Origin: HRBIN12 sp964447335
GTDB lineage: Bacteria; Actinomycetota; UBA4738; HRBIN12
Assembly (NCBI GenBank): GCA_964447335.1
Contig: CAYUSA010000012.1
Location: 1 to 61,262 of the forward strand
DNA length: 61,262 nt
Direction of reading: 5' to 3'
Shown here: positions 60,450-61,262 of the stretch, one piece after another
How positions within the stretch are numbered: position 1 is the first letter of the stretch
Layout of the letters: every line of letters begins with the position of its first letter
The notes under the pieces: generated by a model
Told to the model about the DNA's origin: nothing
Seen by the model: only the letters and a program-made list of their open reading frames with translations
Databases searched by the model: none
Position numbers and translations under genes: made by a program

Positions 60450-61262
60450 GCGTCCCCCTCCTCCGCGCCTTTGGCGCTCTCCATCGGGCCGGTCGATTCC
60501 ACCGGTCGGATGTTCTTCCGACTCCAGGTGAGCCGCACGGCCCGCCCGCGCACCTGGAGTGCCTCCATCGACGAGGTCGCGAGGTTCTGCCGGAACACCA
60601 CCAGCTCCCCGCCCTCGTCGAGATCGACGATGTACTTCGTCAGCGCACCGACGTACACGACCTCGCGGACGTGTCCCGTTGCGGTGCAGTCGTCCGCCTC
60701 GGCCTGCTCCTCGACCTCGCCCATGTGGATCTTCTCGGGCCGGATCGTGAAGGCCTCGGGCGAGCCGGTCACGGCCTTCGCCGCATCGCCGGCGAGCACG
60801 TTCGACGTCCCCACGAACCCCGCGACGAACCCCGTCGCCGGCCGCTCGTAGACCTCGGCCGGGGTCCCGATCTGCTCGATCCGACCCTGGTTGAACACGC
60901 CGAGGCGGTCGCTCATCGTGAGTGCCTCCTCCTGGTCGTGCGTGACGTAGATGAACGTGAGGCCGACGGCCTGCTGGATCTGCTTCAGCTCGATCTGCAT
61001 CGCCTGCCGCAGCTTCAGGTCGAGCGCGCCGAGCGGCTCGTCCAGCAGCAGCACCTTCGGGCGGTTCACGAGCGCCCGCGCGAGCGCGACCCGCTGACGC
61101 TGCCCTCCGGAGAGCTGCGCGGGCCTGCGATCGCCGAACGTCCCGAGCTGGACCATCGCGAGCGCCTCGGCCACGCGCCGGTGCCGCTCGGCCTTGGCCA
61201 CCTTCTTCACCTTCAGCCCGTACTCGACGTTCTCCTCGACCGTCATGTGCGGGAACAGGGCG
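60446..61262 (-). CDS. potA: Second polyamine-type ABC ATPase, N-terminus beyond the window
   Basis: The last 272 residues of a PotA-like ATPase. Visible: ALFPHMTVEENV after the Q-loop, signature LSGGQRQR, Walker B VLLLDEPLGALD, THDQEEALTMSD and the TOBE domain with TIRPEKIHM. Walker A lies outside the window, so the gene is cut by the window edge and not necessarily defective. Confidence 0.92.
   Translation of the reverse strand, partial: ALFPHMTVEENVEYGLKVKKVAKAERHRRVAEALAMVQLGTFGDRRPAQLSGGQRQRVALARALVNRPKVLLLDEPLGALDLKLRQAMQIELKQIQQAVGLTFIYVTHDQEEALTMSDRLGVFNQGRIEQIGTPAEVYERPATGFVAGFVGTSNVLAGDAAKAVTGSPEAFTIRPEKIHMGEVEEQAEADDCTATGHVREVVYVGALTKYIVDLDEGGELVVFRQNLATSSMEALQVRGRAVRLTWSRKNIRPVESTGPMESAKGAEEGDA

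Overview
The window is very GC-rich, densely packed DNA from a bacterial chromosome, most likely a metagenome bin or draft assembly because it contains three runs of N. Several features point to Actinomycetota: a bacterial proteasome activator (Bpa) ending in GQYL, a MarP-type CvpA/serine protease, a DivIVA-like coiled-coil protein, a Rho with a long Arg/Asp/Gly-rich insertion, the order argS-lysA-hom-thrC-thrB with rho-rpmE-prfA-prmC-sua5 and the ATP synthase nearby, and many genes with a TANNNT box only 6-10 bases before the start codon (probable leaderless mRNAs). The exact lineage cannot be read from the window. The mix of actinobacterial core genes with a methanogen-type cyclic 2,3-diphosphoglycerate gene pair suggests a deep-branching or uncultured group.

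Layout. 1-3.7 kb: two small cysteine-rich proteins, a GNAT acetyltransferase, an enoyl-CoA hydratase, an APH-fold kinase with an apparent frameshift, and a Fur-family regulator. 3.7-6.3 kb: cbiMNQO Co/Ni ECF transporter behind a 28-bp palindrome. 6.4-8.9 kb: meaB and a B12-dependent acyl-CoA mutase large subunit whose specificity residues match isobutyryl-CoA mutase, both interrupted by 10-N gaps. 9-16.5 kb: PrsW protease, SCP2-like proteins around a zinc alcohol dehydrogenase, a CPBP protease, a polytopic membrane protein and murA. 16.5-23.9 kb: the whole F1Fo ATP synthase operon (atpZ-atpI-like-B-E-F-H-A-G-D-C) behind a near-consensus promoter. 24-29.4 kb: a polyamine-type ABC transporter with two substrate-binding lipoproteins.

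29.6-43.5 kb: envelope and core-metabolism genes (wecA-like transferase, glyA, rpiB, tyrosine phosphatase, sua5, prmC, prfA, DivIVA-like, DUF1385, rpmE, rho, fructose-6-phosphate aldolase), then 2-phosphoglycerate kinase, cyclic 2,3-diphosphoglycerate synthetase and a metallophosphoesterase on the same strand. 43.6-47 kb: MarP and a glycogen-debranching-type enzyme. 47.1-54.2 kb: thrB-thrC-hom-lysA-argS plus a single-domain response regulator; lysA is fused to a GNAT domain. 54.3-57.5 kb: tRNA-Arg(CCG), SixA, a 41-residue coupled ORF, OsmC, an M20 peptidase and Bpa. 57.5-61.3 kb: a second polyamine-type ABC operon, cut by the window edge.

Most genes overlap their neighbours by ATGA or GTGA, so the window is a handful of long operons. 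Every convergent pair meets within 3-17 bases. No insertion sequence, prophage or CRISPR array was seen, and no gene-free stretch longer than about 190 bases exists. The candidates most worth following are the bacterial cDPG pathway with a possible co-transcribed hydrolase, the lysA-GNAT fusion, the metal-regulator/operator pair at cbiMNQO, and the IcmA-type reading of the mutase.
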